NCBI GenBank assembly: GCA_034769895.1
Contig: CM068367.1
Span: forward strand, 84,063,654-84,127,653
DNA length: 64,000 nt
Reading direction: 5' to 3'
Source: Magicicada septendecula
Taxonomy: Eukaryota > Arthropoda > Insecta > Hemiptera > Cicadidae
Below are positions 1 to 10,888 of the stretch, in pieces (the stretch's first letter is position 1; each line of letters begins with the position of its first letter). The translations under genes and the position numbers were made by a program. Below the pieces are notes generated by a model, which saw nothing but the letters and a program-made list of their open reading frames with translations, was not told the DNA's origin and made no database searches.

Positions 1-2
1 AC

Positions 3-239
3 CTAGAAATATTTTTTAATTCAGAAAAAATAGATATGTGCTTAATATCTGAAAGTCATTCCACAAAAACATTATATGTTAAGGAACATGGTTATCTCTG
101 CTATTCTGCTGTCCACCCAGCAGATAGAGCAAGAGGAGGATCAGCATTATGCTTTAAATTATCAGAAGATAAGATAAAAAAGTTTGATAGAAAACAATTT
201 TTATACCATTTTTTATGGGGTGGTAGATTTTTCCCTTAA
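3..239 (+). pseudogene. LINE endonuclease (APE/EEP) fragment
   Basis: The open frame runs from the window edge to a stop at 237-239. It resembles the middle of the apurinic-type endonuclease domain carried by jockey/CR1-like non-LTR retrotransposons. The block ISESH is the family's catalytic I-S-E-T-H motif with T replaced by S. A tyrosine-rich stretch follows, then HPADRARGGSA, which matches the usual H-x-D-x-x-A-x-G-G-x-A block. In an intact element this domain nicks target DNA to prime reverse transcription. The frame is cut off on the left by the window and loses similarity after about position 170, so it is a decayed fragment. The first ATG at 36 is internal to the domain and is not a real start. 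The family call is fairly safe; the clade is not. Confidence 0.7.
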
Positions 240-750
240 AATTGTAGATAGATATAAGTAGCAGTTTATTTGACAGCAGAAATGTTTATTTGCTTTACGC
301 AGTTAAGGCTTCAAGGTGCTATGATACAAAGATGTTTATTAAATTTACTTCAAAATACAAGTTAAAAATAAAGTTAAATGCAGCTATATGAAGTTAAAAA
401 CATGATACTCAGATTTGTTGTTCCGCTGTTTGGCCTTGTTCTCCCTCGACCATCATATTTAATACAATTATGGCCACGTAATTGTGAAAACAGATATTTC
501 TTGTGGAATTTTCCTTTTACAATAACAGTAGTTGGGTTTCAGATAAATTTCGCCATACTGTGTGTATACTAAAGATTACATTTCGTTACAGCCGGTACAA
601 AGTGAGACGTAGTTGTGATGAGAAGGGTTTCAATCAGAGCCTTCAATTTGCCCACTTAAAAAGGGCACCACTACTTGTCCATTAGCGTTGATGAGGTAAG
701 GTGAATCGACGAATAATAATCAGACGCGCGGCCTTGAAACTGTATGGAAC

Positions 751-753
<3 letters not shown>
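240..753. other. no recognisable gene
   Basis: AT-rich sequence downstream of the endonuclease fragment. Two short open frames (378-572, 503-685) show no motif I recognise. It may hold the rest of the decayed LINE, but no reverse transcriptase block can be read. Confidence 0.4.

Positions 754-816
<63 letters not shown>
754..816. repeat. (GA)n microsatellite
   Basis: About 31 uninterrupted GA units. Nothing else is visible in it. Confidence 0.97.
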
Positions 817-820
<4 letters not shown>

Positions 821-1169
821 TGGAGTAACGGGCCTGCGTATTTTGCCTTACCACTTTTGGCGTCGTAACACAGCCTTCTGAAAGCATGCGTACTCTGCGT
901 ACAGAATTAACGGTACTTTCCCATTTTCTGTATCTCCATTACTTTATTATATTCCGACTGTGCGATAGTCAAAATCGATATATAGAGAATAATATTATAT
1001 CTTGTACTTTTAATAAGTAATTTAAAAAAATTAAATAGTCGTGTTATGTAATAAAGTGTTTATCGTCATTGTTTTAATTTCAATTTTTTATGTAAAACGT
1101 ACCTAGAAAAATTGTAGATTAAACCTGCTTTAGTGGAGACAAACATGTTACTAATAGGTCGGTCTAAAT

Positions 1170-1236
1170 GACGGAGGCAAACAGCAAAAAGAGGGACAAT
1201 CCTGTTTAAAACGGGACATCTGGGCACCCTAGTTAA
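1170..1236 (-). repeat. possible orphan hAT-like terminal repeat
   Basis: On the minus strand, starting near 1235, the sequence reads TAGGGTGCCCAGATGTCCCG, followed by a partly palindromic GTTTTAAACAGG stretch. Many hAT terminal inverted repeats begin with a similar (C/T)AGGGTG-x-CCA core. No matching opposite end and no target duplication was found nearby, so this may be a solo end or chance. Confidence 0.25.
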
Positions 1237-1299
1237 ATACCATGTAAAAAACGGTAACAAATACAGACATATTTCACAGAGCTTCAGGTAGTAATTATT

Positions 1300-2125
1300 T
1301 GTTTAAAAAGATTATTCCTACAAATAAAGATATGAGCCAAGTTTGCCCTGTTTCACCGACACTTTTTAATACATGGACGAATAGTTCGGTGATGGACAGC
1401 TAAAGTTGACTTGGGAACATCACTTCAGCGGAATGTCATGCGAATGCAAAGACAAGGTAATGATACAGAAAACAGAATACCAGTTAGAGCGGGTGACATT
1501 TACGTTCAATAGCATCATACAAGACTATGCGCTACAGATATCTGCTACAAAATCTAAAACGATGGCATTTCCGGGCAGGTATCCTATAAGAACTAAGATA
1601 GTCGTGAATAATCAGATTTTCGATCAGGTTAGTCATTTTAATTACCTGGGTTGTAATATCTTATATGGAATTGATATTAATTGGGATAGTAATCTAACAA
1701 AATTTAGACGCATGTGTGGAACGATTCATAGGTACCTGAAAAATAAAACACGAAAGGATATCCGAATGATATTTTATAAAACTGTGGCTGTTCCCACATT
1801 CCTGTATGCTAGTAAGACGTGGACTCTTTGTAAAAGGGACGTGCATAGGATTCAGGTAACCGAAATAAAATTTCTAAGAGGGACGCAAGGTTGTTCTCTC
1901 TTGGATCGGAGAAGAAACGAGGATATTAGACACGATTTAAACATTGTATCATTGCACCAGATGATTGAAGACTACAGAAGGATTATGGTGTGAACACTTG
2001 AACATAATGCCTGATATCCTTCTACCTGTGGCTGCCTTGGGTTATCACCCTGCTGGGAAGAGAGATGTCGGTAGACAGAGGAGGAGATGAGTTCCGGAAC
2101 AGGTCTAAGCCCTAGTCCTAGTCCT
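1300..2125 (+). pseudogene. non-LTR retrotransposon reverse transcriptase, 3' part
   Basis: This is a decayed LINE reverse transcriptase in at least three frames. At 1332-1370 the frame reads MSQVCPVSPTLFN, the G-x-x-Q-G-C-P-x-S-P palm block with G and Q lost. The F/Y-A-D-D catalytic block that should follow is deleted. From 1406 a 195-codon frame carries the post-palm region: SATKSKTMAF (the N-K-T-K-x-M block), PIRTKI, VSHFNYLGCNI (thumb Y-L-G block), a C-G-T-I-H segment and FLYASKTWTL (the L-Y-G-S-E-T-W block). After a frame change near 1993 the typical tail YHPAGKRDVGRQRRR appears. The same family occurs at 13370-14000 (minus), 40640-41290 (minus) and 41800-42480 (plus). It cannot encode an active enzyme. 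Confidence 0.88.
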
Positions 2126-2449
2126 AGAACTTTTTCTTTAATGAGCTCAATTAAGGTAAACTAGAATGTCACAACGTTTACGATTTTTGTACGTTTCACG
2201 TTATTTATTTAAATAAATTTTAGAGCTACAGAAATAGTTTTATTAATGTAGTTTGTATCATGGGTGCGTTTAAAAAATATAAAAGAGTTTGTAATGCCCA
2301 GTTGTTTTCAATTTTGTGTAGCAAAATTTAAAAATGCAGAAATAAATCCTAACTAAAATAACTGAAATAAATTGAAACGGATAACTTAACGGGTCATAAA
2401 AATTTACGTTGAATTAATTTTTATTGGCATAGATGAAACTAGGTGATAT

Positions 2450-3235
2450 GATATTTTACTTCCATTTTCTGTAAGGAAATGGAAGTATGGTGATCGCGAC
2501 AAAAATTGTGTTCGAGATAAGGGCTGATTCTCATTGTACTACCCTCAAAACATGAAGAAAAGACATTTTCCGAAAAGTGTCTGTGTGTGTGTCTGTGAAT
2601 TTTTTTCTATGGCGAAAGGCAATTGCCGCAAATTCAAACAGAATCAAATACTTGTTTGCATGTGTGCCTCAGTTGTAGAGGACTCAAGGTCCATTGATTT
2701 TGATGAAGATTAGTTAAGGGAAACAGGTAGTTTACCTGCAACATTTAATGTTTTAACAAGAGTAAAGTACTTTATTTTGATAAATAAAGTATCCTGAAAA
2801 GAAGGTCATAATAATCCACTGTAGAAAGGTAGATGAAATATCTATAAATGAAAAGGGTAGTTGAAGGGGGAGGAGGTAATTTTGTATAAATGAAAATGAT
2901 AGTTGAAGAGGGAGGGGATAATTTTTTATATGTGTACTACGTTATCGGCAACAAAGAAGTAGTCCATTGTTAAAATTCCTTACCGGGCTGTTTGGCCGTG
3001 GTCCAATGTTTTCTGCAAAACCAGACATTTCGGCAGTGCGATCGACTGCCATCCAAAGTGAAAATCGAATGCGTTAACGTGAGGTGGTATACGTTAATGA
3101 CCACAGTACTGTTGTTAAGGCAGAAGAAAGAAGTAGTTTCTATGGAAATTTTGCATTTCGAAAACGATTTAAAATATAAATCTTAGAACATGGAAGTCAT
3201 GTATGATTCTCCATACCGATACTTTTTGTAGGGTC
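2450..3235 (+). repeat. dispersed non-coding repeat, copy 1
   Basis: This ~785 bp unit recurs in pieces at 45935-46770 and 48250-48342, and again at 49374-49680. It begins with a short hairpin (ACTTCCATTTTCTGTAAGG, then GAAATGGAAGT). A TTCCGAAAAGTGTCTGTGTG block follows, then one copy of the module that is repeated four times at 46.1-46.75 kb. Two imperfect ~46 bp tandem units lie at 2848-2930. The right part (2925-3235) contains GTTATCGGCAACAAAGAAG and CAGACATTTCGGCA, and ends near CTCCATACCGATA. No coding frame is convincing; the 64-codon frame at 2992 is part of the repeat. The class is unknown. The TTTCGGC block near a CATC-rich stretch recalls the tails of Penelope-like elements. Confidence 0.75.
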
Positions 3236-5278
3236 GCGTTAACTAATCAGAAATTGAATTCATTATAATCTAGTGTAGAGCGGAGCTCAACTGTATACGA
3301 TTACTGACAGTTGAACTGGGCTACAATTATTATTACTAAAGTCAGTATAGTTTGAATGAACTCGCAGAAGCAGTGGTGGGCTTAGCCAACACGTTGATCA
3401 CAAATGTACGTGTTCTGCATAAGAATCCAGGAGCTATTGACTGGGTGACGTAATTCCATTTTTCAACGTCGCCAGCACTCTACGTAGTTTCCGCCGTAGA
3501 CTGTGTTGGCAGGAGAGGGTCACTTAAATGATAACAAATTGTTGTACATCACACTATCTTTTAAGCAGGTAACACAGTCGTCGTATTAAGCCAGTTTGTC
3601 CACTATATTGGGCACTTCAAGGCGTTCTATTGAACCTCTTAAAAAATATGAAATTACTTTATATATTTATTATTTATAAAGACTTTAACCTCAAGATGTT
3701 TACTCCTTTACTTTACCTGAGGTAAAGTCTTTATAAATATTAAATATATATTATTCATCAAGAAACAGACTGTAGCAAAAAGTGTTTGCATATATATATA
3801 TTGTGCTGTAATTCTGTGTGCTATGGTAATTTCCCCTATGTTTGGACGATAAGTACGTGTTGTCTAATTATTTTAGTATTTGTATAATATTTAAAGTGTT
3901 TGTATTAAACATGACATCATGAAAACTCTATCTCAGGGTAGACAACTAATATTTCTATTTAGGTTATTTAATATTGGAAGTAATTAATTATTTTCTTTAG
4001 TCAGTGCCAAATAACTATAGTTAACAAAATTTAAGGAAATAATAGTGAGATAATATACCGTGTGAATGTTAATCGTTTGAATCCCCGCTCTTCCAAACCG
4101 CAACGGTTTCAATTCTCGTATTCTTGTAGTTCACTTACAATTTGTCACCAGCATAGATGTCGCTCTGAACAGTATTACCTTGTTAATACAATTCGTTCCA
4201 CTGTTTGCTAGTAAAATATATTCTTTTTATCCTCTTCTTTGTGTATTTAAGTGTTAATTAATTCTTGTTATTATTATTTGTGTTTTCGTAGAATTTCGTG
4301 TGTTACGTATCTTAATTATGTTAATAATTTCACTTCGTGTGTGTGAATTGGACGACTAGGTTTCAAGCGAGTTTATTTTTATTCCAATTTGGGATTACAA
4401 CATCGATCAGTAGTAGATTCCTTTTTGATGATGGTACAGTGAATAATTTACATTAAACCTTTAATATCATTCCTTCTTAAACTTCTTTTAATTATAATAT
4501 TTTACAAACTTCGTTACAAATTCAGAATAGTTTAGATTTCTTTGGCCTATTGTACCAAGATTATTTCCAAGATTAATTATTTTCCTTTTAATTTACTTTT
4601 ACAGTTCTTAATAAATTTTCAATATGTCACTTTAACTCTCACTGAGATGTGCATTCTATTAATTCTGATTTAAACTTATTTTTAATATTACATTATCTCT
4701 CTCTGTGTGATGTGTATGAGATTAAATATGAAATTAGACTTCCTTCTTTTATTATTTATACAAATTTAGTTACTTTAACTCTCACTGAGATGTGTATTCT
4801 CTTAATATAAAAACCAGACTAAAACAAATTTTTCTTACATTTAAAAACAATCCAATTATAACAATTACATTGACCTTAGTGATACACCATTACATTTGTC
4901 ACATACTTTCATAATATTACTCTTAAACATATATATAATGTTACTAATTATTATTTTTTTCATTTCTCTGACTTTTTACATTACTCATTCTAATTTGTCT
5001 CTATTTATTATAATATTATTACCAATTGGTTTTATTTTAATGTTTATTTAATTGTATTATAATAATTTTCATTAATAGTACAACATATTTTTTCTTCACT
5101 TTGTGCTGTATCATACAATTCCCATACCTTAGATTACCTCTATGTTTATCATTAATAATTAATTAGTTTTTTGTTTATAATTTTACTATCTATCCAAAAT
5201 ATTACTAAACTTATCCCTATTATTTTTCTGAAATAACTATTTTATTTTAATGTACTGTTGTCCATTTTTACAGCAGTA
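3236..5278. other. AT-rich, no recognisable gene
   Basis: No coding motif on either strand. It contains the hairpin at 3661-3749 and two copies of an approximately 38 bp sequence at 4626-4664 and 4768-4806, sharing ACTTTAACTCTCACTGAGAT. The rest is AT-rich single-copy-looking DNA. Confidence 0.5.
3661..3749. repeat. long hairpin, ~32 bp stem
   Basis: The left arm at 3661-3693 (ending AAAGACTTTAACCTCA) pairs with the right arm at 3718-3749 (starting TGAGGTAAAGTCTTT) around a ~24 nt loop, with few mismatches. The size suits a hairpin RNA precursor or a tiny inverted-repeat element. Transcription is not shown. Confidence 0.7.
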
Positions 5279-5304
5279 CAATATATATATATATATATAT
5301 ATAT
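5279..5304. repeat. (TA)n microsatellite
   Basis: About 13 TA units just beyond the 3' end of the minus-strand Penelope-like element. Confidence 0.9.
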
Positions 5305-5339
5305 AATACTTAATATTTATACTAAAATTACCTCAAGAT

Positions 5340-6575
5340 ATTTTTTTCCTTATTAGGAACATGTTTCGAGAACCATTGTGTTCTCATCCTCAGCCTTCGT
5401 GATTTTGCGTCTGGTGAAGTATTTGTGTGTTGGCTGGTCGTTATTGTGGTTTCTTGTTGGTCTATGGTATTTAAAGTGGTATTATTGTGTGTGATTGTGG
5501 TGTATGTATTAGTATTTTGTGTATTTTCGATGTTAAGTGCTTAGAAAATTGTGTCATGTTTTGTATTGATTTGTATTTGTTCAGGTATTAGTTTATTTTG
5601 TGTTTTATGTTTGTATATTTGTAAATTTTCCCCAATGTTCATTATGGTGCCTTTGTGTGGTATGTGTTTTATTAGTGTCATGTTGGTTATATCTGGGAAT
5701 TCATGTCCAGTGTTTATTGCATGTGTGGCCAAATTAGATTTGTATATTTCTGCTTTTTTTGTATGGGTTTAGGTGTTCAAAATAACGTTTTTTCAGTTGT
5801 TTTTTCCTATGTAACATTTATTGCAATCTTGGTATTCAATTTTGTATATACCAGTGGTTGTTGTGTTATCTTTGTTGTGTGGGTTATATAGTTTTTTTAG
5901 TTTTTGTATATTATTTTTGTTAGTTTTGTATGCTATTTTAATGTCTGTGTTTTTTAACAGTTTTGTTAGCTTTGTCATTTTGTTATTTATGTATGTGAAT
6001 GTGGTCTATTTTTAATTGTTGTTAATATTTTTGTTTTGTTTATTTTGATTAAATGGTAATTGTTCAATTTTTATTTTATATTTAATTTTGTTTTCTATTT
6101 TGTTTAGAGTATTTTTATTATATCCATTTTCATAAGCAATTTGGTAAATTATATTTCTTTCTTTGTCTGTTTCTTGTTTGCTTAGGGGTATTTTGTACAT
6201 TCTGTTAAATAGAATGCTGCTATTTTATGTTGTGGTGGGTGGTCAGAATGGTTAGGTATAATAATGTTAGTGGAAGTTAGTTTTCTGTATATTGCATATT
6301 GTAGGTGGTTATTGTATCTTGTGATGGTTATGTCGGAATAGTTGATTTTGTTATGATTTTCTTTTTCCTCTGTGAATTGTATTTTTTGATGTATGTTATT
6401 GAGTTGTTTTAATATGTTATCTGCGTTTGTGTTTTTGTTACTTGATACATAAAGCCCATCATCTATATATCTTATCCAAATGCCATTTGGATCAAATAAA
6501 TTTATAATATTTTGTATTTTGGTGTCTATATGTTGTAAGAATATTTCTGCTGTTATGCTAGATAATGGCGTAACG
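5340..6575 (-). pseudogene. Penelope-like element, 5'-truncated (RT + GIY-YIG)
   Basis: The minus strand reads through a PLE in several frames. At 6595-6182 the frame has PLSSITAEIF (RT block following G-x-x-M-G) and IRYIDDG, the Y-x-D-D catalytic block with both aspartates kept. Then come YSDITITRYNN and a short H-x-x-x-H-P-P-x-H-K-x-A-A-F stretch typical of PLE RTs. A second frame (6200-6012) holds the post-RT linker with QIAYENGYN. A third (5978-5793) begins the GIY-YIG nuclease: TGIYKIEYQDCNKCYIG. The nuclease tail (HAINTGHEFPD) is at 5732-5541. Similarity stops abruptly at ~6575, a typical 5' truncation. The 3' tail near 5395-5340 has the GAGGATGAGAACACAATGG signature. Frameshifts make it inactive. 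Confidence 0.85.
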
Positions 6576-6876
6576 TTCGTTTCCGCCGGCGTCATCGTCT
6601 GAAGTAATTTTCCGCGTCGTTAAGCTAACGACACGTGCCTCGGCATCTGCCTCTCGTGTAGTCATAGCGACAGGATAACAATCTTGTCTCAGTCCAGAGT
6701 TCGCTGTTTATAACCTGAGTTTTTCGTACATAAAATCAAAAGGTACTGTAAAAACGTTTTTGCATAAACTATCTAGGTACCATGTTTATTACGTCATGAA
6801 AGATATTATCAACGATGACCACCGTCTCCAAGTCTATTGTCAAGAAAATAAGTTGTAATGATTTTCTTATGGACAA

Positions 6877-6882
<6 letters not shown>
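6576..6882. other. no recognisable gene
   Basis: A short, slightly GC-richer stretch between the truncated PLE and the TG microsatellite. Nothing is recognised. Confidence 0.35.
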
Positions 6883-6973
<91 letters not shown>

Positions 6974-6990
6974 CAGAGAGAGAGAGCGAG
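6879..6990. repeat. (TG)n microsatellite followed by (GA)n
   Basis: About 46 TG units, then a short imperfect GA run to ~6990. The open frames across it are low-complexity artefacts. Confidence 0.98.
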
Positions 6991-7679
6991 AGAGAGAGTA
7001 CATACAACTGGTGTTTCAACCCGACAGGTTGGGATCTATGCAGAAAATTTCTAAAGAAAATTTATTGACGGTCCTCTGCATAAACTCTTTACATAAATGA
7101 ATCTCTCTTATGATTTTAATCATAGCCCTTACAATACGTGTTGCTTATCAAAGTTCAAAATTCTTTAGTATAATTAACATGATATAAAAATTTAACTAAA
7201 ATTACCTTTACACAAAATACTGCTAAAACAATTTTTCTAAAATAAAATATATAAACTTTTACTGAATTTACACAGTAAAGTATGAATTATATTAAAACGA
7301 CAGTCATTCAGTAGTCTTCATTAGTGTAAGTCATTGAAACATTTTCAAACGTCTTCAAATGTTCTTTTGTAAAATATTAATTAAACAATGAGTTTTCTCC
7401 ACTTCCGTTTTGTGCAAGATGTTTGAAAATCCCATTCCGCCGTTTCTCCGTCCTCCTATGTTGCTGTTTGCTGTCGATCTCCCGGAGGGGTGGTACTACG
7501 ATGTCCTCCGTTAACATCGCCTTTCCGTTCGGTTAATTGGGGCAAAAATAATTGCCAGAAACGTATTGCGGTTGAACTGGCCCTATACAGACTAGTTCAG
7601 TGACATGAAGAGTTGACGAACTTAAGTCACGGCCTCCAAAATTACGTTTCTTTACGAGAAAGAAATATACAGTGCACTT
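6991..7679. other. no recognisable gene
   Basis: AT-rich DNA becoming more complex after 7380. No motif is recognised before the LINE similarity begins near 7690. Confidence 0.35.
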
Positions 7680-8300
7680 CACCAAATGACCATGATCCTA
7701 AAAGATAAATGCTGGGTGACGATAAATAAAGAAAAAACAAAAATTATGACACGTTCCAGAACTGGAACACGGAAGGCTGACGTCTTTCTTTCTGGACGGT
7801 AGGAAGCTAGTGCAAATTGCTTTCTTCAAATATCTTGTAAGCATTACCACCTTATATCATATGGGAGGTGCACGAGAGATGTACAAAGTAGTAGAAATGC
7901 ACAAGAAGAGAGGTATTTTTCAAGGAAAGGTCTCTCCTGGCATATAGAAACCTGTCCCTGAAAATCAGGAAAAAATTTGTAGTGTTTCATTTAGAACATA
8001 CGCCCGTGGCGTATCTTAAGAATACCGTGAAGGAAAGAGTACTACCTAATGTTGAGGTTTAGAGAAGAGTGGGTGAAAAAAGAACGTTGATAGGATTCAC
8101 TGTGTAAAGAAAAAGTAATAAGTTTGGTCATCTGCTACGCTATTCAAACTGATTCACCACCCTGATCGAGGGGCGTAGTGGGAATGGAAGATCCAGGCAG
8201 GAGTACATGGATGTGGCAAAAGAAAAAATAAGCATTTGTGGTAATCAAAAGGCTGTCTACGAAAAGGAAGAAATTGCAAGCCACCAGCCTCTGGGTTGAG
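7680..8300 (+). pseudogene. LINE reverse transcriptase, C-terminal remnant
   Basis: Three forward frames together give the thumb and C-terminal region of a LINE RT. At 7690-7800 the frame has TINKEKTKIMTRSRTG, the conserved x-x-N-x-x-K-T-K-x-M block. A middle part (7900-8000) is badly shifted. At 8120-8215 FGHLLRYSN and IEGRSGNGRSRQEYMD match the G-H-x-x-R plus G-R-x-G-R-x-R block near the end of such proteins. The fragment at 39050-39660 is a related copy. It lacks the catalytic palm and has several stops. Confidence 0.72.
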
Positions 8301-10690
8301 GAGTAGAAGAGAGAATTGTCGAAAAAAGAAAGTGTCGAAAAGAACAGTTACTTTTTTGACAAATTTAAACAATCAATGTTATTTAAATGTATAGTACTGA
8401 CAAGTCTTTTTTCTTACTTGCTACATGTTTGAAACATACTACTCCAGGTGGCAAGGACTGCGACGGTGAACATAATGACATAATTCTCGAAAAGTGTCTG
8501 TAGTAACGTAAAAACGTCTTTACAGTACTTTTAACAATATCGCTACGTTGAGATGAAAGATAACGGACGTAGCTACGTGACACTTCACACGTAGCACAAG
8601 CGCCAACGGCCAGCCCACTTCAGTTTGGTACCAGCGACATTAGAGTGAGGTTCAACATTATTGTTGTTGTGATTTGCGGATTAGTGTAAAGTGATTTTGT
8701 GTTAACTGAGTGCGAAACTTTAATAAGGTGACATTTTTCCGTTTATGTGTTCCATAATCTTTAACTTGAACAATTGTATAAGAGAGTCTTTGTTTATTTT
8801 TTACCTGTAATTAAAGTTGTCATTAGTTATTTCGCTGGTGTCAGTTACTCTCTTTCCACTGTACAACACGACGATGCGTGCGACCGTCCTAAGAATATTA
8901 ACCGAGTTTTGTAAGTACAGACAAACTAATTATAAAGTTTTGTTAAAATGAATATTAAACTAATTACAACGATATAACGTCTTAGAAATTTTTACACAAC
9001 ATAATCTATGTTAACATAGTCTAAACTTAATCAGAACTGCCGTTGTTAACAAAACGCCAGAGCAACGAGTGGGTTGTACGGAGTTCTGTATTGGAAGTTA
9101 GTTTCTTACATAAATTACTTGTTAGCTTCCGTGTTGTGTGCTTTTACAATTTCCGTAAAGTCCAGAGCCGACTCGCTCGCTGTAAATTGCTCCAGTAACT
9201 CGCGTGTTTACTGCGTTCGTGACCGTAAAAATTTATGTTGGCATTATTGATACTGTAATATCGGTTAAAGGAAGCCAAACTGCATGGTGTGTTCTCTCCT
9301 TCTATTCCCGTCTCTGGCTTTCTCACTACCATTTTTCGTTCTCACTCTTTCTCTCTCTCCCTTTGTATCGTTCTTTCTTTTTTAGTTAAATTTGACATTT
9401 TATACACACAAAATGAAAACAACACTAATAATTATGTTTTAAAATCTTACATAATTATAAGCAGTGTTTTATCTGCAACAAAACTTAAAAGGTTTTGTCA
9501 TTTAATTTCAACATTTTTATATATCTAATGATAGTGGTGGTGGTTTCAGTGGTGGCTATAAGCCAATGAAGAAAGTGTTATATAAATAAATAAATTATAA
9601 TTAAATAAATCAGTCCGTCAGGACTTCTGTCATGCAACAGGTTCAAATGTTAGAATGTGAATATTGGCCTTCCATTTTCTCTATCACACGAATCCCTTTT
9701 TATTCCTTTATAAAAGCCTCCTTCCTCGATCTCATAAGTGATTGTTAGACTCCGTCTTTCGTTCTTTCTTTACTATTATTATAATTTTGCTGAAGTAATT
9801 TCATCTTTTTGTTTAAACAGAAGAAATTTATGTTTTTATGTTTCTTTTATAGTCCGCATGGATTCTTTCTATTTCTAATGTCAAAGCTTTCTCTTCAGTG
9901 TATTTTTCTTTTCATTTTTTGTTAAACAAATTGTCCCCAAAGTTCTTCATCCACTTCTGGTCAATCCTCTTATCTTCTTTAATTGACCGAAAGTCCATGT
10001 GTACTTCTTACGACTAGATTGTCTACCTCTGTTACTGTAGAAACTAAGGTTTTTCCTACATTTTTCTACCTCAGAAAATGTAGAAATACATTTTCCTTTG
10101 TCTTTAGTCCTGTCTCTTGTTGCTTTAATAGTGCTCGACTGTTCTGGCACAGTAGGTGTACTTAGAGGTGCGTGGTTCAAATTGTGTTTCACTGCGTTCA
10201 GAGTCCTTTAGAATTTTTCAGCTCTTCCTTGCAGCTTTACAAGCGCTCTAGCGCACCGAGTACGACTTGGATATTATTTTTAATAGTCATATTTGTGTAT
10301 GTGTGTTTTTTTTGCTGTCTTGCAACAACGCATATCTTCTTCAGTAATCTTTTGTATTTTTGTAGATGTTCCTCTTTTTTCTCTGGAGTTGACTAATATG
10401 GTTCTGCAGGGATGCTCTAGGGCTGATACGACACCTCATGTACAGATTTTATGTACTTATTAGCAATAGTTGCCCCCCCCCACCGGAAATGCGTGGGGCC
10501 GGTCTCTGAGGAGGAGTGATTTTTCAGATCAACTGGGCTGGCATCAGAGGTAATATATCCTTGTGATTTGTCCACTATCATATAAGTATATAAGTATACA
10601 CAATTTTTTTGTATACACTAAAACTGCCTTTATGACATTTGTAAATTTTATTAATAATAGTATCAATAATGATGTCACTGTTATCAGTAG
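8301..10690. other. AT-rich, no recognisable gene
   Basis: Open frames of 60-81 codons (8154-8583, 9144-9528, 9947-10396) show no domain I recognise. Short AAATAAAT tracts at 9583-9602 look like a LINE poly(A)-type tail but no coding part precedes them. A C-run lies at 10472-10481. Confidence 0.4.
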
Positions 10691-10694
10691 TGTT

Positions 10695-10888
10695 ATTACA
10701 AACAGAAATTACGCTGTTGCACGTCATTAATAAAGATTCCCGATTAGCGCTTTCGAGCCTCACAGCTGATCATCAGATTGGAAATATGGTATCATTTGAC
10801 ATATTTCCGATCTGATGATGAGTTGTGAAGCTCGAAAGCGCTAAACGAAAAATTTTATATGTGCAACACCGTAATTTCTGTTTGTGAT
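10695..10888. repeat. ~190 bp palindrome with PLE-like tails
   Basis: The left arm (10695-10789) and right arm (10800-10888) are inverted copies of one sequence around an ~10 nt centre. Shared blocks are AGCGCTTTCGAGC, ATCATCAGAT and ACAAACAGAAATTACG. Read outward from the centre, each arm has CTGATGATGA followed by GCTCGAAAGCGCT. Such a GATGATG block, then a CGAAA block, is common at the 3' ends of Penelope-like elements. Two PLE tails meeting head to head is the simplest reading; a foldback transposon is the alternative. Confidence 0.75.

Noticed and set aside
4080-4130. Possible SINE or tRNA-like GTTTGAATCCCCGC
   Set aside because: No matching A box or tail was seen.
5551-6015. Plus-strand frames opposite the PLE
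   Set aside because: Shadows of the minus-strand PLE, which carries the motifs.
6858-7100. Open frames of Cys-Val or His-Thr repeats
   Set aside because: They are translations of the (TG)n microsatellite.
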